Source of the DNA: Rusavskia elegans
Taxonomy: Eukaryota > Ascomycota > Lecanoromycetes > Teloschistales > Teloschistaceae
Assembly (NCBI GenBank): GCA_011316305.1
Contig: SAUG01000127.1
Location: 1-64,000 of the forward strand
DNA length: 64,000 nucleotides
Reading direction: 5' to 3'
In this document: positions 10,941-24,345 of the stretch, one piece after another
Numbering within the stretch: the stretch's first letter is position 1
How the letters are laid out: each line of letters starts with the position of its first letter
Notes under the pieces: model-generated
Told to the model about the DNA's origin: nothing
The model's database searches: none
What the model saw: the letters and a program-made list of their open reading frames with translations, nothing else
Position numbers and translations under genes: made by a program

Positions 10941-13366
10941 TAAAGTTACGTATACTTCCTATTATAGCTAGCGTTATCTATTTAGATCTAGCGATTATAT
11001 ATTACGCGTAATACTTAGCTATTTATAGATTTTCTCCATTTTTACTTTCTAGAATATATAATATATATTTATTTTCATATAAATTTTCGTTTCTACATTA
11101 GAATTTATACGTATATATAGAGCTTTTTCCGCCGCCCACCGCTGGCACATTTAGTCAACTAATTTCGGTACTACGTCGTCTAGATATAAAAGATTTTTGA
11201 TATCAAAACTGCTATTTAAAGCCTCGTAGATAAATCGAATATTTTATAAATATTCTAGATAGTAACGATGGAAAACTAGACGGTTAATTAAATAAACGTT
11301 TGATTGCTATATATAGCTTGCTATATCTGGTTACCTTTATATAACCTTGTAGATTTATAAAGATTGAAAGTACTAAACGTTATTCTATTCGATCCACGCT
11401 AGTAGCTTGGTGCCAAGATACTCGCTTTACGTTATATTTTCGGAAAGTATTAATTTTTCGCAATAATCTTTCGTAATTATACTAGTCTCGTAATAATTTA
11501 AAACTTTTGCAAAATTATAGAACTACTACTATTTATTTTTATTAGATTTCTAAAAAATATATTTTTAAAAAAAATCAATTATTTTACAATTCGATTTCTT
11601 TATATTTAATAAAAGAATTATTAATGATTTTATATTTAAAGATAGAATACAACTTTTGAAATAAAATATTTATACGATTCTATAGTAAAATTAACCCGCT
11701 ACAATCTCTTATAGAATAGATTTTTAGATATTTATCGATATTATATAATTTTAATAAAATTCTATTACTACTATAGATATATCTATAAACGAATTGGATC
11801 GGATCGGACTTTAGAATCTCTAATCCGATCTAAATAACTTTAGAATATCTTCGAATTGAATTGGAATTAGATTAGATTTTAAATAGATTTTCGCGGATTA
11901 AACCAATTTAAAAATAAAGAATTAAATAATTCTCGCGTTAGTATAAATGTTGAATTGATTTAATTTAAGTTTTTAAATTCTATATATTTTAAAATTTTAG
12001 AAATGTTATTTTAGATTATTTTTACGTCTATATTGACTCTTTTAGAATCAAATTTTAAATATTATTATTTTTAGTAAAATTCGTTCCGAATTTAATTCGA
12101 ATCGAAATATATTAGATTAATATTTTTCTAATCCGATTTCGATTCTACTTGAATCTATTCGGATTAGACTGGCCACTTCGAGTCGGATTTCCGTCGAACC
12201 GTCGAATACTCGACTCGAGTTTTAGCGAGTCGAATCGAATCCTAATATTAGAACCGAGAATCGAATCGGATTATAAAATAGAATTCGACGAAAATCCGAT
12301 TCGACTCGCTAAATCTTTTATAAATAGTAGTAATTGTATATAAATTAATAATTTTAAATTAATAATAATTAAATTAAATATAAATATTTAATAAATAATA
12401 GATAATTGATTAATTTATTAACTGTTTTAAGAGGTATTATATTTAGATAATATATTTCGTCTAACTAAAACCCTTCTAGCTAGCGTCGTTAACTAACTAG
12501 AGTTATTTTTAATAGATAGAAATAACTTTTATTATAGAATTATATTTTTATACTGGAATTTGACGTTTGAACGAATCGAATCCGAGGATCCGGGTTCGAT
12601 TCGGATTCGACTCGAGTCGGGTTAAACTAATTTCTAATCCGACTCGGGTCGGATCGGATTAGCTAACCTAGATTCGAAACCCGACTCGACGGCCGGTCTA
12701 ATTCGGATATTACCAAAAATGTCGACCCGGTTTTAAACTGATTGAACTGGGTTGAACGGGTGAACGGGTCTGATTCTATATTCTGCCTAGCGCGTTATAA
12801 AAGTGTTTACGAGCAAAAGGCCTGTTTATAAATAAAATTTTAGTTCATAAACGCTTTGAACGCTTTTAGCGAGTTTTTAAATTTTTAAAATAGAATCTTT
12901 AAAAAACTCTAAGTTTTTCTATCTAGTAAAGCTATATTTATCTATAATATATCTATATAAATCGTAAACTTTTATCGTAGATTTCAAAAATCCTATTTAT
13001 AGAACGCTAGCGTTGCTAGTTTTTAAACTAATAACTTTCCGTTATTAAACGGGAACTAACGGGTATTAAATTTTAAAAGATTTAATTTTAAAATTCTAAA
13101 TATAATAAAATGAGACGTCTTTAGATTATTATTTGTTTTTCTTGTTTACTAAATAAGATAAATCTATTTAATCCGATTCAAATCGATTCAATCGACTTTG
13201 AACGTTTTTTTTATTTAAAAATGCTATAAGCGGATTGTATATTTGCTGATAAACGAATTTAGTTCGGAAATTTCAATATTTCGTTTCGAAAAATAATTCT
13301 ACTAGTAGTTCGTTTATTTTATTATATTAAATATCGATTTCTTTACTAATTTTCGACGTTAAAACG
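10941..13366. repeat. RIP-mutated AT-rich DNA with TCGGATTCGA-like degenerate repeat
   Basis: Strongly AT-rich, TA-rich and CA/TG-poor sequence without coding potential. Between about 11,800 and 12,780 it is dominated by permutations of TCGGAT, TCGAAT and GACTCGA, many of them partial inverted repeats of each other, which gives a satellite-like texture. This is the oldest visible layer: the gag-only element at 13,367 inserted next to it. No retroelement domain is recognised. Confidence 0.6.
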
Positions 13367-13774
13367 TGTAACGTCCCTGTATATCAGAGGGCGTTACGCT
13401 CGAGCCTAGCTACAGCCGTAGGCGTAGTCCGAGCTACTAAATAGTAAGGGAGTCCTAGTATAGGTTATTATAATTAATCCTATATAGCCGTAGAGATATA
13501 GTTAATATATTATAAAACGTCTTCGTTATAAGATAATTAAAAAGAGAATAGTAGAAATATATTTAATAATTATATTAACGACTAACGAGAGAAGCTATTT
13601 ATAGATATAATAAGCGATATATATATTAAAAGTAGCCGTAAAAGCTAATAGTAGCCGTATACTAAAAGCCCTATTAAAAGTAGCGGCTATAGCGGCTATA
13701 GACGGCTATAGATAATTAGGCTTATTTATCTAGCTAATTCTTTAGGGAACCTCTATAGAGTTATAGATATAATA
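13367..13774 (-). repeat. LTR (3' by coding direction) of the gag-only element
   Basis: Pairs with 23,938-24,345 at identical length, 408 bp. Starts TGTAACGTCC after the target duplication AAACG. Contains the GCGGCTATAGACGGCTATAG block also seen in the fragment at 120-421. Confidence 0.85.
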
Positions 13775-14189
13775 TAGTCCTTCCTATATCGCTTTTTATC
13801 TAGTATAGTATTATTTACGGGATATAAAAAAGGTTTCTTCTTCTTTTTTATTTCTTAATCTATTAATACCTCTATTATATATTCTCGGAAAGAAAATCGC
13901 TTAAAGTTCTTCCGTCGTATTTAATTAAGAGGGATTAAAATACCTTTTTTTTATTTATTATATATTCGTAATTCTTTAAAAAAATATAAAGTTAAAGTTA
14001 GTAGTAATATTTATAGTAAATATAGTCGGGTTCAAAAGTCCTATAATCTTTTAATTTCCGATACTACCTATATATTAACTTTTCTATTTTATCTATTTCT
14101 AGTAATATTTCTAGAGAAGTATTTTAAAGATAGAAAAAATAAGTTATATTCTAATATCGCGAGTATTTTCGACGAATATTCCGAAGCTC

Positions 14190-14620
14190 TGTTATGAACA
14201 CGTACGGCGTGACTTCGGAAACGCGGTAGTATTCAATACAATACTAGAACTTCTTATTACATCTAGATAGATAGGACAGATTTAGTATTATTATCTTAGT
14301 TATTTTAGTAAGTAAAGTACTTAAAAAAAGGTATTTTAGTTATTTTAGTAAATAAGGTATCTAAGGAAAGGTAATTTAGTTATCTTAGTAAATAAGGTAT
14401 TTAAGAAAAGGAAAATCTTATTATCTATATAGATCTCGAATTCGACGCTTTTATAGCTTATATTTAATTTATTAGTTATCGCTATATACTGTTCTAGTAA
14501 TTAGACTAATTTATTCTTATATTAATTTAAAATAATTACCAGTTATATCTCCGTTTATAGATATACTAATAAATCTAACTAACTTTTAGAAATACCAGAC
14601 CTCTAGATAGCCCTATAATA
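14190..14620 (+). repeat. First LTR of the nested chromovirus
   Basis: 431 bp, starts TGTTATGAAC, follows the AGCTC target duplication. Contains three units of a 40-41-bp tandem repeat (TTAGTTATCTTAGTAAATAA-like). Confidence 0.85.
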
Positions 14621-15125
14621 TTTTAAATACCTTTAGGATATCTGTTACAGGTTAATATTAAACCCTTACCTTAAGTAATTCTAGCTCTATAGTAAAGAAG
14701 CCTAAATCTAAAGGTAAAAAGATCTAGATAAAAAATAATAGTAGTAATAAAGAGATTAGTATTCCTATTACCTAACCCCGTTTATATAGTATTAAAACTA
14801 ATAAACCTAATAAATACTATAGAGATTATAATAAATTAGAAAACTAGCTTATATAAATAGAAATATACTTTATATTCTATCCTATATCCGAAGAGAAAAA
14901 GACTTTCTTCGCCGTATTATATCTTCGAGGACGAGCCTAGTACTAGATAAAATCTATCCTTCGATAATATATAGACGACGATAAAGATAATAATAATATC
15001 TTTATATAGTTTATAAAGTTTAAAAAAGCTATTTAAAAGGTTTTCGGAATTTCTAATAAAATTCTAACTACTAAATACTTTATTTAGAATCTTTAGTAGA
15101 AAATTATAGTATCGGAATATACTAT
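14621..15125 (+). repeat. Duplicated 5' internal segment (partial gag) between LTR 1 and LTR 2
   Basis: These 505 bp align along their length with 15,598 to about 16,102, directly downstream of the second LTR. Both begin with TTTAAATACCTTTAG and contain the same AGTAATTCTAGCTCTATAGT block. The copy stops abruptly at the second LTR. The last five bases, ACTAT, are not repeated after the third LTR. Confidence 0.8.
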
Positions 15126-15597
15126 TGTTATAAACACGCGTAGCGTGACTTCGGGAACGCAGTAGTGTTTAGTATAGTATCGGAACTCCTTATTACGCCT
15201 AGATAGATAGGAAGGACTTAGTATTATTATTTTAGTTATTTTAATAAATAAAATACCTAAGGAAAGCTATCTTAGTTATCTTAGTAAATAAGGTATCTAA
15301 AGAAAGTTATCTTAGTTATTTTAGTAAATAAAGTATCTAAAGAAAGTTATTTTAGTTATTTTAGTAAATAAGATACCTAAGGAAAAGAGGATTTTATTAT
15401 TTATATAGATCCTAAACTCGACGCTCTTATAGCTTATATTTAATTTATTAGTTATCGCTATATACTGTTCTAGTAATTAAACTAACTTATTTTTATATTA
15501 ATTTAAAGTAATTACCCGTTATACCTCCGTTTATAGATATACTAATAAGTCTAACTAACCTTTAGAAATACTAGGATTCCTAGGTAGTTCTATAATA
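15126..15597 (+). repeat. Second (internal) LTR of the chromovirus
   Basis: 472 bp. It differs from the outer two copies mainly by one more unit of the 40-41-bp tandem repeat (four instead of three, about 15,226-15,385). Confidence 0.82.
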
Positions 15598-18500
15598 CTT
15601 TAAATACCTTTAGAATATCTGTCGCAGGTTAATATAATACCTCTATTCTAAGTAATTCTAGCTCTATAGTAAAGAAGTTTAAATCTAAAAGAAAGAAAAT
15701 CTAAATAAAAGACGATAGTAGTAATAAAGAGGTTAGTATTTCTACTACTAACTACCGGTTATATAGTATTAAAGTTAATAAATCTAATAAATACTATAGG
15801 GATCGTAATAAATTAGAAGACTAGCTCGCGTAATTAAAAATATATTTCGTATTCTATTTAATACCTGAAGAAAAGAAAACCTTTTTTACTATATCCTATT
15901 TTCGGGAATAAGCTTAATACTAGATAAAACCTATCCTTCGCTAATATATAGACGACGACGAAAATAGTAATAATATCTTTATAAAATTTATAAAGTTTAA
16001 AAAAGCTATTCGTAATATCTTTAAAATCTTAAACGAAATACTAACTACTAAACGCCTTATTTAATACCTTTAGTAGAAGACCGCCGTATTAGAATACGCC
16101 GCGAGATTCTAAAAATAGGTACTACTAATAAAATAGAATAATAATACCTTATATATAATATACCGAAGAGGATTTAAAAAACGAGTAAAAAATAAACTAA
16201 TACGCGATAGTCGAATATACGAAACCTTAGATAATCTAATTAAAATATCTATCGACTTCGATAATAAGCTATATAAAAGAGATATAGAAAAACGCTATAA
16301 TAGTAGACCGTAAAGTAATACTAGACGTTATACGGGTAAACTATATAGAAGATAGCTACTAAATAAAAGGACCGGAAATAGCTACTACAGACCTATATTA
16401 ATAGAACTAGACTCGATATAATAGCGATATAAAGGGAAGAACTCTAGAGATAATAATAAAGGGAATAAGAATCCTAAGACGTGCTATAATTATAGTAAAC
16501 TAGGCCACTTTGCGAAAGAGTATCGATTAAGTAAGGTATAGTAATAACAGCTTAATACTATACTGAGAAAAAAACCTAAGGACTAGTAAAAAATAATTTT
16601 AGAGGACGAAGACCGAAGCTCTAAACTCTAGAAAGCTAGCTCGGATAAAAAATTTATATTTATAGAAAATAATAAAGTACTATAGGAAGCTATAAATAAT
16701 AACGCTTTACTACGAATATTAAAAGAATCTAGCCTAGTATAGAAAAAGTTCTTCGGGAATTTTAAAAAAGAATATACTTTTAAGCAGGTATCTATTCTAA
16801 AAGAAATATAATTTACTATTATAGAAAGATTAAAAACCCCTTATCCTAGAGTAATAAACGATAAGGAGCTAGTAAAGGAAGGATTTAAAAAGATCTATAA
16901 AGGATTTAAAGCCGTTTATAAAGTAAATATTAATAACGAGTATCTATAAAACGACTAGTAGGATTAAGAAATAAATAATATCGTTAATATATTAGAGAAA
17001 GAACTAGAAAGTAACGCCTCTAAAAATAAAGTTATTCCTAAACTAATAATATAAAGAATAAATATAATAATAGAAGATTAATATATATTATTTAGCTGGA
17101 CTATATATTATAACGACGATTATATAACCTATAAGTTAGAAAAATAAAGAGCCGGGTAGTATCCGTTAAAACTATACTAATAAGTTCCGGCGACGCCTAT
17201 TAAAATCGGAAGTTATAATATTTATAAATATTCTATATATATTATATATAATAGATATAAATACTAGAAAAAATAGTAAGAAAAAAGAGATAAAATCTTT
17301 AACTAGAACCTCTATAGATATATTTCGTAAGTAAACTATAAAGATAAGAAATACGAAAATATTAAAAATAACTCGGGAAAAGATAGAATCTTATAGTAAC
17401 GGGTATACTACGAGCGTATAACTTTATAGCCCGGAAAGAATAATTAAATTTAGCTAGCTATATATATATACTCGAGATTAAAATAATTATCGTTACCGAT
17501 AAAAGACTATAAAAGGTTAAAGTATTTATTAATTTAGGCGTAACCGGAAATTTTATATTAGAGGATTTAACTAAAAAGAAAAGATTCCCTTAAACTAAGA
17601 AAAAGGATCTATATAACTTAATAGTTATTAATAGAAATAAAATACTAGAAAGAGATAGGAAGGTTATAAAAGAAATAATACTATTCTAAATAATAATTAA
17701 CTAGTATTAAAAGGAACTTTAGTTCGACGTCGTTCGGATAGCTAGCTATAATATTATATTTAGAATACTTTAGTTAAAGGATTATAATCTAGTAATCGAC
17801 TAGGAAAAAAGAGTACTTAGCTTTAAACGATATTCCTATATAAAAAGTATCTAGTTTATATCGAAATAGCGTTCTCGGATAGATAAAAAATAGAATATAA
17901 AACGCGAACTCGTAACTTCGAAAAAGGATAACTAAAAACTATTTAGGTCCGATTTATTAGATACTAGTAGAAGTTAGCTAGATTAATAAAATAGAAACGG
18001 AAAGGAAAATTATAAACCTTTTAAAAACTCTATACTATCTAATAAGAAGTTAAAGGAAAACTTATTAGAAAGGGTTCTAGGTAAATATAAAAACTAAATA
18101 AATTTATTTCGGGAAGAAATAACTACTAAAGTACTATTTAAATATTAAATATAGGATTATAAAATAAGATTTAAACTAAGTAAATAATCTATATTTAAAT
18201 CTATCTATCTATTATCTATAATAGAGTTTAAAATATTTTATAATTATCTAGACAAGAATATAAAAAAGGAATTTATTAGGAAATCTTAATTACTAGTAGA
18301 ATATCCGATTCTCTTTATATTTAAAAAGAATAGAATATTCCGTTTATATATCGATTACCGAAAGCTAAATAATATTACGATTAAAAATTAATATCTACTA
18401 CTAAATATTAGTAAACTCTAAAATAAACTCTCTAGAATAAAATACTTTATTAAATTCGACTTTCGAGGAGCGTATAATCTTATATAGATAAAAGCCGGAA

Positions 18501-21373
18501 AAAAATAAAAAATAGCTTTCTAAATACGGTATAATTATTATAAATATATAGTAATATCGTTCGGATTTATAAACGCCCCGGTAATATATTAGAATATAAT
18601 TAATAATATATTTAAAAAATATCTAGATATATTTATTATTACCTACTTCGATAATATTCTGGTTTTTTTTAAAATACTCGAAGAATATATATAATATATT
18701 AGTAAAGTTCTCGAATATCTAAAGAGGAAGGATTTATATTTTAAACTAAAAAAGTATAAATTCTATAAAAAAGAAGTCGACTTTCTAAAATTTATTATAA
18801 GGCGAAATAGATTACGTATTAACTCTAATAAACTAAAAGCTATTATAGAATAGGAGACTCTAATAAATATTAAAAAAGTCTAGAACTTTTTTAGATTTAT
18901 AAACTATAATTAAAAGTTTATAAAAAACTATTTTAAAAGAACTCTTACTTTTATAGCTTTAATAAAAGATACCGCCGAATAGTAATAGAAAGAAAAGGAA
19001 TAATAAATATTTAAAAATCTTAAAAAGGAATATATAAAAGACCTAGTATTTAAAATATTCGATCTAACTAAACTATTATAAATAGAAATAGATTTATTAA
19101 ATCTAGTAATAGATATATACCTTCTATAATAATATAATAATAAGTAGTACCCGATAGTATATATATCTAGGAAATTATCGCCAGTAGAATAGAACTACGA
19201 TATCTATAATAAGGAACTACTAGCTATAGTAATTATACTAGAATAATAGAAAGTATACGCCGAAGGATTATTAAAATTAACTATTTTTATAGACTATAAG
19301 AACCTACTATATTTTATAATAATAAAATAATTTAATAGAAAATAAATATAATAGTCTAAACTTTTCGGTTAATATAAATTTAAAATATACTATATTCTAG
19401 ATAAAGAAAATAGAAAAGTAGACGTTCTAAGTCGAAGAAGTAATTATATAAAAATAAAAGAGGTTTTTAATAATAGTATCTTTAAAGTTAATAAAAATAG
19501 ATTACTATTAGTAAATTAGTATAAGCTAAATATAACGCTATATATATTAAAGGACGACTAAAAGTAATCTTTTATCGAGAAAAGAAAACTCTATATACTA
19601 GACGATAAAATCGATAAATATATTAAAGAGTACTACGATAAAATACTATAAAGATATCTAGATATAATAAAGATAATATAACTTTTATAATAATATTATA
19701 AGTTTCCTAATATAAAGTAATATATCGAAGTATATATTAAAAGGTACTTTAGTTATTAGTAAAATAAGTATAATATATATATTTATTATAGAAAAATTTA
19801 GTATTAGAACCTACCGGATTTACTATAGAAGGAAGTTATATTAGATTTTATTATTAAGCTCCTAAAATTAAAAGACCCGATAATAAATATAGAATACGAC
19901 TTAATATTTAATATAGTCGATAGATTTACGAAATATATTTATATAATCCTATTATAGAAGGATTTTATAGTAAAATAGCTTAAATTTATTATCCTGGATC
20001 GATTATTTCGATACTATAGACTACTAGAAGTATTAATAAATAATAGAAAAAAACTTTTTACTTTAAACTATTAGAAAACCCTAATCCTTCTATTTAGTAT
20101 TAAATTAAAAATATTAATAGCTTTCTATCTAATAATAGATAGATAGATAGAATATACTAATTAGACGCTTAAATAATATCTAAAATACTATATTAATAAC
20201 GTTTAAGATAATTAGATTTTAATTTTACTAATAGTATAATTAGTACTTAATATAAAAGAATTAAATACTACTAAAAAAATACTGTTCTATACTAATTATA
20301 GGAAGATACCGCACTTATTTAGATAACTACTATTATATAAGTTAGCAGAATTAGTAATCTAAAGAGTCGATATTTAGAAAAGAATCTATAAAAATATCCT
20401 AAAGATATAAAAATATTCGGGTAACTATTAAAATAAAAAATAAAAAATAGTATTTTAGTTAAAGAAAGGAAATAAAATATACCTTCTTATAAAAAATTTA
20501 AAAATAGGAATTTTAAGTAAGAAGCTAGACTATATTAAGGTTAGACTATTTTTAATTAAATAGATTAAAAGATTTTAGAATTTCGAATTTAATTTATTTA
20601 AAGATACTAAAGTATATCCGGTATTCTATATATTTCTTTTAGAACTAGCCGATCCCGGAACGCCGTTATAATAGATATTTAACTTTAAGATATAAAAGGA
20701 AGATACCTTTATAATCGAGAAAATTCTAAGATAGGAAGGTTAGAACTATTTAATTAAATAGAAAAGTTATTCTACCTCGGAGAATATTTAGGAATCTAAA
20801 AAATATTTAGTAAACTACCGGAAGGCTCTATAGTAGTTCTATTAAAAAGAACTAAAAAAGTTATCGACTAGCCAGATTTACTAAAAAAGATAATCTACTC
20901 CGAAGCTATATCGATAAAAAGATTAAAGTCTATAGAAGAAAACGGATCCGCGATACTGTCTTTATATTCTAATATTTTAAGATTTTATAGTTCGCCGTCT
21001 ACTATAATATACTACTCTCTTTAATATAATCTAATTAATAAAGTAAATACTATTATTTCGTATACGCTTTATATAATTCTTTCTTTAGTTTTTTATACTT
21101 TTCTTTAAAACGATACTAGCGCGTAGTATCTAATAGAGCAAGGTTATAAAGGCAGGCTTATACGATATATTTAATATATTTCTCGGAATCTTCGCTAACG
21201 CGATATAGTTTTTTTAATTAGAAATAGTTCCGATAAGAATATATAGCTAATATACTAATACCTAATTATATAATTTTATTATAACGCTTTATAGTTAATA
21301 GCTTTTTCCTTTTACCTATAAGAAAGAAAGGATAATAGTTTTTCGGAACGAAAAATCTAAAGAAGGAACCTAA

Positions 21374-21804
21374 TATTATAAGTACGTATAGCGTAACTTC
21401 GGAAACGCGGTAGTATTTAATATAATACTAGAACTTCTTATTACGCCTAGATAGGTAGGATAGATTTGGTATTATTATTTTAGTTATTTTAGTAAATAAA
21501 GTATTTAAAAAAAGGTATTTTAGTTATTTTAGTAAATAATATATCTAAGGAAAGGTATCTTAGTTATCTTAGTAAATAAAGTACCTAAAAAAAAGAGGAT
21601 CTTATTATCTATATAGATCTCGAACTCGACGCCTTTATAGCTTATATTTAATTTATTAGTTATTACTATATACTGCTCTAGTAATTAGACTGACTTATTC
21701 TTATATTAATTTAAAGTAATTACCCGTTATACCTCCGTTTATAGATATACTAATAAGTCCAACCAACCCTTGGAGATACCAGACCCCCAGGTAGCCCTAT
21801 AACA
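21374..21804 (+). repeat. Third (3') LTR of the nested chromovirus
   Basis: 431 bp, three tandem units, ends CCCTATAACA, followed directly by the target duplication AGCTC at 21,805-21,809. Confidence 0.85.
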
Positions 21805-21809
21805 AGCTC

Positions 21810-23937
21810 GTCGTTATATCGAATCCTTTTTTAATTCTAAAAAGGAAATTTATAATAAGCGTTTAGTTTAAGAATCGGATTTCCGCCGACTCTTTAATAA
21901 ATAAAAACGTTTTATTATTTATTATCGCGCGTTAGATAAACGCGAAAGTAACTTTATTATTTAAAAATAATATATTCTATTATATTTTAACGAGTTTAAT
22001 AATCCTATTATATTTTACTCTTCTATTAGTTTTATACTAGCCGCGTAAAAAATATCCGTTAAATCGATTCTCGGACTTAATTCTATTAACTTTAATCGGT
22101 TTTTAAAAGAATTTAATTTTCTTTTAACCTCTAGAAACTATAGGTTCCTAAAGAAGGTCTAGTAAAAGGCTCTTTTACTATAGTTTCTCTAAAAGCTTCC
22201 GACTTATATATTTATATTATAAGTTATTTCTGGTTTTTCTATTAGTCCTGCTAATTCCTATTCTTTAGTAACTATTTCGTCCTACGACGATAAGGACGGA
22301 TATTAATTAAATCCTTCGTTTCAGAGTTAAGCGCTTTATACTAGGTCCGGCGTTCTTTTATTCTAATTTACCTGGTTAGATTTATAGTATTCGATTTTAT
22401 CTATAGTTTTAAATATATTCTAGTATATTTTCCGGCTATAATCTATCTATAGTTATTAGATTAACTCGTTACTTTTATTTTATTTTCTAGTATGTTTTTA
22501 GAAAAAATAGTAGTATTCTATCTAGATATTTATTTCCTAGACTTTTCTGTCTTTTTTAAATTTTATATCTAAATCTTTAATTTCTTTATAGTTTATTATT
22601 AATAGGATATCCAATTCTTTATATAGTAGATTTTTATATACTAGGAGGTATATTATTTATAGCTTTAGTTTATTACCGACCGTATTCTTTTCTACCGTTT
22701 TTCCTAAAATTAATTTTTTCTATTTGTTTTCTAAGATAATATAGTCTTTTAAGCTATCGATTATAGTAAAGTTTATTATTCTAATTAATTTATACTTTAT
22801 TTTAACTTTAATATTAAAGATTTTATCTTCTTTTATTATTCTTCTATAGAGATATCCTTTAATTTTATTATAGAACCTTTTTATAATTTTATTATCTTCC
22901 TTTCTATTTATAAAAGCTATTATTTATTAACTTCCGATTTTAATTTTAAGCGCTATAGTAAAGGGTTTTTCCGTTTTATATAGTTTAAATTCGAAAGTTA
23001 ACCTTTTTAGTTTCCGCGTTTTTCTAAGTTCTTTAAAATACTATCCTAACCCCTTTTTATCCGATAGATAGATAGGGTAATTACTATTATAGCAGGCTAA
23101 CTAGCTTTTTACTATATATTTATTAGTTATTTTTCTAGATAATTTTTCTATTATCTCGAACTAATTTTTAGTTACCTCTATTACCTCTTTAGTTAGATAA
23201 TTTCTTTTAAGATATCCTGTCTTTCCGTATAAGTAATAAGCTTTAGTTTATAATTTTCTAGTCTCGGTAGTATTAAGTTCTATTAGGTTTTTTCTAGACT
23301 TTCTTTTAGCGGGTTCTATTTTATTAAACGCCTGTTTATCTAAATATATTTTATACTATCTAGTATTAATTTTTATCGCGAGCTTAATAAGGTCCGCTAG
23401 TAAATCTAGTTTTTTAATTACTACTATAGCTTCCTTAACCTTTATATAGAATCCTTTATAGAAGTAGGCTTTTAAAGCTAAATCTTCTTTATCTATTTTA
23501 TAAATTAATATTCTAAACTAAGTAGTATAGATAGCTACCGACTTCTACTATTTTAGAATTATTAGTTTCCTATCTATTACTTTATCTTTATTACTATTTC
23601 TAAAGGCTTTTTTTATAGCTATAATAAGATTACCGAAGGTATAAAAGATTTATACTATTTTATTTTCCCTCTATCTTTCCGGGTTATCGAAGTAGTCTTC
23701 TATTTAAGGTTATACCTAATTAAGAGTAGCCCTTCCTAGGTACGAAGTTATAAATAAGATTTTAATTATTTTATTTAGAAACTAGCTTATATATAATACG
23801 AAATAAACGTTTATCTAAATAACCTATAGCTTTAAGGATCCTTTATTTCCTTTATAGATATTTAGTATTACTACTTTAATAGTATCGTCTCGGTCCGTAG
23901 AACAGGATAACGAGACTAATATAATAAGTTATTAAAA
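21810..23937 (-). pseudogene. Decayed gag of the non-autonomous element
   Basis: Read on the minus strand, the region near 23,196-23,242 gives a Y-x2-Y-G-K-x-G-Y-x4-Y pattern, what a CCHC zinc knuckle becomes if TGC/TGT codons mutate to TAC/TAT and CAY to TAY, as RIP does. The knuckle is the nucleic-acid-binding part of retroelement Gag. The rest is too mutated to read, and no pol motif is seen. Confidence 0.5.
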
Positions 23938-24345
23938 TATAATATCTTTATATATTAGAGAGCGTTACGTTCGAGCCTAGCTATAGCTATAAATATAGTC
24001 CGAGCTACTAAATAGTAAGGGAGTTCTAGTATAAATTATTATAACTAATCCTATATAGCCGTAGAGGTACGGTTATAATATTATAAAGCGTCTTCGTTAC
24101 GAGGTAATTAAAAAAAGAATAGTAGAAACGTATTTAATAATTATATTAACGACTAACGAGAGAAGCTATCTATAGAAGTAATAAGCGATATATATATTAA
24201 AAGTAGCTATAAAGGCCGATAGTAGCTGTACGCTAAGAGCTTTACTAAAAGCAACGGCTATAGCGGCTATAGATAGCTATAGATAATTAGGCTCGCTTGT
24301 CTGATTAATCTTCCAGGGAACCTCTGTAGAGTCGTGGACGTAACA
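23938..24345 (-). repeat. LTR (5' by coding direction) of the gag-only element
   Basis: 408 bp, ends GGACGTAACA and is followed by AAACG, matching the five bases before the other LTR. Its last 60 bases are less mutated than those of the partner. Confidence 0.85.

Larger units (their letters stand above)
14190..21804 (+). mobile_element. Ty3/gypsy chromovirus with three LTRs, nested in the gag-only element
   Basis: The insertion is flanked by the 5-bp duplication AGCTC (14,185-14,189; 21,805-21,809). LTRs lie at 14,190-14,620 (431 bp), 15,126-15,597 (472 bp) and 21,374-21,804 (431 bp). The 505 bp between the first two repeat the start of the internal region after the second. On the plus strand, despite many stops, one can read: a CCHC zinc knuckle near 16,480-16,540; reverse transcriptase from 18,341 (IDYRKLNN) to about 18,670 (FDNILV, the YxDD position); RNase H about 19,070-19,440 (SPVEQNYDIYNKELLAIV); an integrase core Asp in VDRFTKYI near 19,915; and a C-terminal chromodomain about 20,660-20,830. 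That order defines a chromovirus. The copy is dead through RIP. Confidence 0.85.
13367..24345 (-). mobile_element. Gag-only (non-autonomous) LTR retrotransposon, host of a nested element
   Basis: The element is bounded by 408-bp LTRs (13,367-13,774 and 23,938-24,345) that begin TGTAACG and end GTAACA in their least mutated versions. It is flanked by the 5-bp target duplication AAACG (13,362-13,366; 24,346-24,350). Its own interior is only about 2.5 kb (13,775-14,189 and 21,805-23,937); the rest is a nested chromovirus. A zinc-knuckle-like block read on the minus strand near 23,196-23,242 indicates a gag gene and minus orientation, so 23,938-24,345 would be the 5' LTR. No protease, RT or integrase region was found, and the space left is too small for pol. 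It is heavily RIP-mutated. Confidence 0.82.

Noticed and set aside
12149..12343. 64-codon open frame
   Set aside because: Composed of the TCGGAT/TCGAAT repeat. No protein character.
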